Below, piece after piece: positions 61,061 to 64,000 of a stretch of 64,000 bases of DNA (within the stretch, counting starts at the first letter, position 1; every line of letters starts with the position of its first letter). The notes beneath the pieces were generated by a model. That model ran no database searches, was not told where the DNA came from, and saw only the letters and a list, made by a program, of their open reading frames with translations. The DNA comes from Talpa occidentalis (Eukaryota > Chordata > Mammalia > Eulipotyphla > Talpidae), in contig NW_023601433.1 of the NCBI RefSeq assembly GCF_014898055.3, positions 69,113,683 through 69,177,682 of the forward strand, given 5' to 3'. The translations under genes were made by a program, and so were the position numbers.

Positions 61061-62083
61061 TCATCCCTCTGTTTGTTCTGGCTCTAGGACTCCTTGTAGT
61101 ATTTTTTGGAGTGGGGGTTTAGTCGTAATGAAAGTCCAGAGTTTCTGTTTGTCTGGGAAGGTCCTTATTCTTTCTTCAAAGAGAAAGGAAAGCTTTGCAG
61201 GATAGAGTATTCTTGGATGGCATTTGTTGTCTTGGAGTCTGTTGACTATGTCCCTCCACTCTCTCCTTGCCCGTAGTGTTTCTTCGGAGAAGTCTGATGT
61301 CGGCCTGATTGGTTTCCCTTTGAATGTTATCTGTTTCTTCTCCCTTGTCAGCTTCATTATTTTTTCCTTGTCTTGGATTCTTGGGAGCTTTACTATTATG
61401 TGTCTTGCTGTATTTTTCCTTTCATCATGGAAGTTTGGTGTTCTTCTTGCTTCTTGTATGTTTATTTTTAGCTCCTTCTTCATGATTGGGACATTCTCTT
61501 CAATTATTTCCTTGAATATTTTCTCTATTCCTATGTCTCTCTCCTCTCCTTCTGGGATTCCTATAACTCTTATATTTCCTTTCCTCATGGAGTCAGATAG
61601 TTCCCGAAGTCTTTCTTCATTCTTTTTCCTTTGTACTTCTCTTTCCTTTTCTGTTTTGGTTCTTTTTATTTCTGTGTCTTCGAGAGTACTTATTCATTCT
61701 TCCATTTCATCTATTCTGCTTTCACTGCTTTTCCCAGAGTTCTTTAGCTCCTCCATTAATCCTTTGATCTCCTGCATTTCTTTCACTTCCCTCTTTAGGG
61801 ACTCAATTTCATTCTTCTGATCGTTGATTATTTTTCTCTTATCATTGTTTTCCTTTATGACTTCTTTCAGTTTTTTAATCATGGCATTTTTAAATTCTCT
61901 ATCTGGAAAGCTCAGAAGTTCTTCCAAGTCACTGTTGTTGCATTTTGGTGGGTGATTTTCTTTTTGTGATGTGTCTTTTCCTTGAGGACTTGCTTGGTTG
62001 CTTGTAGTTTTTCTTCTCCCTGCTGCTTGTTTTCTAATTTGTCCTATGCATTGGGACACTGTGTCACTGGTACTGGCTGGCAT
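61061..62083 (-). pseudogene. LINE-1 ORF1, one in-frame stop
   Basis: ORF1p is the RNA-binding chaperone of the L1 particle. It forms trimers through a coiled coil and carries an RRM and a C-terminal domain. Here 340 codons including the final TGA match the usual length. The chosen start (ATG at 62083, A at -3) gives MPASTSDTVSQ; the frame stays open upstream to 62293, but that is 5' UTR. Codons about 60-130 are charged heptad-like sequence (KKLKEVIKENNDKRK, IKGLMEELKN). A TGA at 61696-61694 (codon 130) replaces what is normally an Arg codon in MEERIS-like context, a single C-to-T change. After it, NIRVIGIPEGEER starts the RRM and KGKPIR / SEETLRARREW the C-terminal part, with no frameshift. 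Confidence 0.93.
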
Positions 62084-62474
62084 CTTTCTGGTGTGCTCTT
62101 TCTGGGGTGTTGGAAACTGGTGGTGGACTTCTGTTATGCCAGAAGTCCAGTAGGGCAGTGGTACTATGAATATGTTAGTGGTCGCTGTCACAGAAAATCT
62201 CCTATTTCTGTATTTGTTAATTCCAGAGGTGGGTCTTGCGGTCCCACAGACTGCCCTGGTGGTGGCTGGATCACCCACTGGGCTCCAAATCACTGGATCC
62301 CCCTCTGGGCTCCAACTGGCTGCCAGATGGGGCCTGGCCTGTGGGGGCTTTTCAGCTCACCTCTGGCTGTGGGGGCAGCCCTTTCCCAGTTCCACACAGT
62401 TTAGGTGGGTTCTGGATGCAAAGATCCCTGGTCTAAAATGGCGCGTCAGGAGGGCACTTCCCTGAGCCTGTGGT
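62084..62474 (-). promoter_or_regulatory. LINE-1 5' UTR, probably partial
   Basis: About 390 bp, GC-richer than the surroundings, upstream of ORF1 in L1 direction. AAAATGGCGCG at about 62436-62446 (plus strand) resembles a YY1 site. YY1 sites near the L1 start are known in other mammals, but here the motif is on the opposite strand. The 5' limit is taken as the SINE target duplication. Confidence 0.6.
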
Positions 62475-62489
62475 CTCTCATTGTATCTT

Positions 62490-62761
62490 TTTTTTTTTTT
62501 TTAAAGATTTAGTTATTTATTTATTTATTTATACAAGCACTGGGTATAGTCAGAAGTGCAGGAGGGTGAGAGAATTCACCAGAGCAGGGAGCAGAGCAGG
62601 CAGAAGGACCGAAGTACACTGCTGAGGGGAGCAGCGGGCAGTAGGAGAGGTCTGCGTGCCATGTGGGACCCTCACCCAGCGGCCAGGGATCGAACCAGCG
62701 CTGCAGAGGTTGTGGGCATCTTCGCAACCCAGCGCTCAACTGCTGCGCCACCGGGGAGGCC
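62490..62761 (-). mobile_element. tRNA-derived SINE, b-type, antisense, beside the L1 5' end
   Basis: The plus strand reads a poly(T) run, AAAGATTTAGTTATTTATTT, GCACTGGGTATAGTCAGAAG and ends GCCACCGGGGAGGCC. A perfect 15-bp duplication, CTCTCATTGTATCTT, flanks it (62475-62489, 62762-62776). CpGs such as GCGGCC and CACCGGGG remain, a sign of youth. Confidence 0.95.
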
Positions 62762-62776
62762 CTCTCATTGTATCTT

Positions 62777-63679
62777 AATTAAAAAACAATAGCACACAAA
62801 AGCTTATGTGCTAGGACTTTTACAAAAAATAATTTTACATAATTTTAAATTAGTAAAATTATTTTTACAATTAAATTATGGCAGCATAATTTTAAAAATA
62901 GTTCTAAATTTTAGTTGTCTTCATACTGTGGTCAACAGCAAATTTAAGAGCAACAACCATATTTTTCTAACTTTGAAATCTCCCCTTTTCCAACTTGGAA
63001 ATCTTTATTTTGTAGTATTCAGGAGATCACCATCTAATCATCCATCTAATCTTTTCTAAGCACCAGCCGAGGAGTGCCAGCATATAAAATTTAATAATGG
63101 AAATAGTTATTTGACTAAGAAATTGAGTCCTTGATCAAGGGTCTTCAGAGGATTTCTTCAGTGATGAGAACATAATGATCCAGTGCACAAACAGGTAGAC
63201 TGTTTGCTTTCCCATATTGTAAATGGACAGAGACCTATAGACAGGATAACGCATGGAGGAGGTAAAATCCCTCTGAAATAGGAGGAATGATTTCTGGGTC
63301 ACAGAATAATCCATTCAAAAAATAATGCTGCTTGCTTGGTGCAAAATGACATAGAAAGAACTTTCCATGGGAGAAAGGATCAGGTCTTGACTTACTAAAA
63401 TTCAAATTCTTAAATTGAAGGGAGATGATTTTCTACCCCAGGTATATAGTGGGAAAGGATGTTCCAAATCTCTTCTAAAGTGTGTTCTTGCTTTAAGAGT
63501 TGGTTTGGAGGCAGCATCTGCCCTTCTTCAAGTGGTGGCTCTGGCCTGAGCAACAAGTGCTCGCACTTTTGGGATCTGCGTTAGAGCTCTGGCAGCCTTT
63601 GTGGCTTCATGGCAACTACTATGAGAAATGAGAACTGGTTGATTTCTTTGAGGGGATAGTAAATCTTTGTATGTGGAAT
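62777..63679. other. Unrecognised AT-rich non-coding DNA
   Basis: No repeat or gene is assigned. I could not decide whether the first part continues the L1 or the pre-insertion site. Confidence 0.4.
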
Positions 63680-63689
63680 CTGGCAAAAA

Positions 63690-63995
63690 TTTTATTTATT
63701 TATTTTTTTAAAGCAGGGTTCTTTTTTTGTTGTTTTATTTTTTATTTTTATTTATTTATATAAGCACTGGGTACAGTCAGAAGCTCGGGAGGGTGAGAGA
63801 ATTCACCAGAGCCAGAGCGGGGAGCAGAGCAGGCAGAAGAACCGAAGTACACTGCTGAGGGGAGCAGCGGGCAGCAGGAGAGGTCTGCGTGCCATGTGGG
63901 ACCCTCGCCCGGCGGCCGGGGATCGAACCATTGCTGCAGAGGCTGCTGGCAGCTTCGCAATCCAGCGCGCAACCGCTGCGCCACCGGGGAGGCCC
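63690..63995 (-). mobile_element. tRNA-derived SINE, b-type, antisense, at the window edge
   Basis: The plus strand starts with a long interrupted T-rich tail, then TTTATTTATATAAGCACTGG, GTACAGTCAGAAGCTCGGGA and ends CCACCGGGGAGGCCC. CTGGC at 63680-63684 is repeated by the final five bases of the window (63996-64000), most likely the start of the right target duplication, which is cut off. Many CpGs remain (CGCCCGGCGGCCGGGGATCG). Confidence 0.93.
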
Positions 63996-64000
63996 CTGGC

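Larger units (their letters stand above)
59350..62474 (-). mobile_element. Younger LINE-1, antisense, 5' part kept and 3' part missing
   Basis: In L1 direction the element runs from GC-rich 5' UTR (62474 down to 62084) through ORF1 (62083-61061), a 58-bp spacer, and ORF2 from 61002 to a break at 59350 in the first part of the reverse transcriptase. The 3' half of ORF2, the 3' UTR and the poly(A) tail are absent, the reverse of the usual 5' truncation. No poly(T) or target duplication marks the break, which joins an older L1 lying in the opposite direction. Divergence is low enough for long frames to survive. Confidence 0.9.

Noticed and set aside
61224..61820. 198-codon plus-strand open frame
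   Set aside because: It is the antisense of LINE-1 ORF1. Its Ser/Leu/Phe-rich composition is the complement of the charged coiled-coil frame.

Overview
The window is AT-rich mammalian non-coding DNA: ancient MIR, L2, MaLR/MLT1-type, hAT and L1M-type debris that marks a placental mammal, overlaid by a lineage-specific tRNA-derived SINE family (18 copies found) and one younger LINE-1. The SINE (RNA polymerase III A and B boxes, tail ending in AATAAA repeats followed by TCTTT and poly(A)) is, from memory only, closest to the Rhin-1 type SINEs of horseshoe and Old World leaf-nosed bats. A rhinolophoid bat is therefore my best guess, at moderate to low confidence. I found no convincing protein-coding gene, rRNA, tRNA gene, CRISPR array or operon. 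The window is most simply an intergenic stretch or the inside of a very long intron.

Layout. 1-32.5 kb is SINE-rich (15 of 18 copies), with L1 fragments at 6.8-7.7, 9.4, 17.4-18.6 and 28.1-29.9 kb, L2/MIR pieces, a MaLR LTR at 20.8-21.2 kb and, inside the 28-29.6 kb L1, a clean 330-bp solo retroviral LTR with a 6-bp target duplication. 32.5-45 kb has no SINE. It holds an MLT1-type LTR broken by a later insertion (36.1-36.5 kb), a 142-bp G-rich element that also occurs at 16.0 kb, an L2 3' end (38.2-38.7 kb), a hAT-type DNA transposon remnant (39.8-40.0 kb) and a long stretch in which I recognise nothing. 45-47.8 kb is a very old antisense L1 with another L1 piece nested in it. 48-58 kb has one SINE, a 100-bp direct repeat 760 bp apart, an old LTR-type repeat and MIR/L1 scraps. 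58.8-62.5 kb joins an old sense L1 to a much younger antisense L1 that keeps its 5' end, an ORF1 with a single stop codon and the first part of ORF2, but has lost everything 3' of the early reverse transcriptase. Two SINEs follow, the last running off the window end.

The genes do not work together here, because the only coding sequence recognised is decayed retrotransposon ORF1/ORF2. The informative signal is the layered insertion history: target-site duplications allow many insertions to be dated relative to one another. One anonymous open reading frame (minus strand, about 14.74-14.96 kb) with splice-like borders is the only weak candidate exon. I see no evidence for an undescribed biological system.
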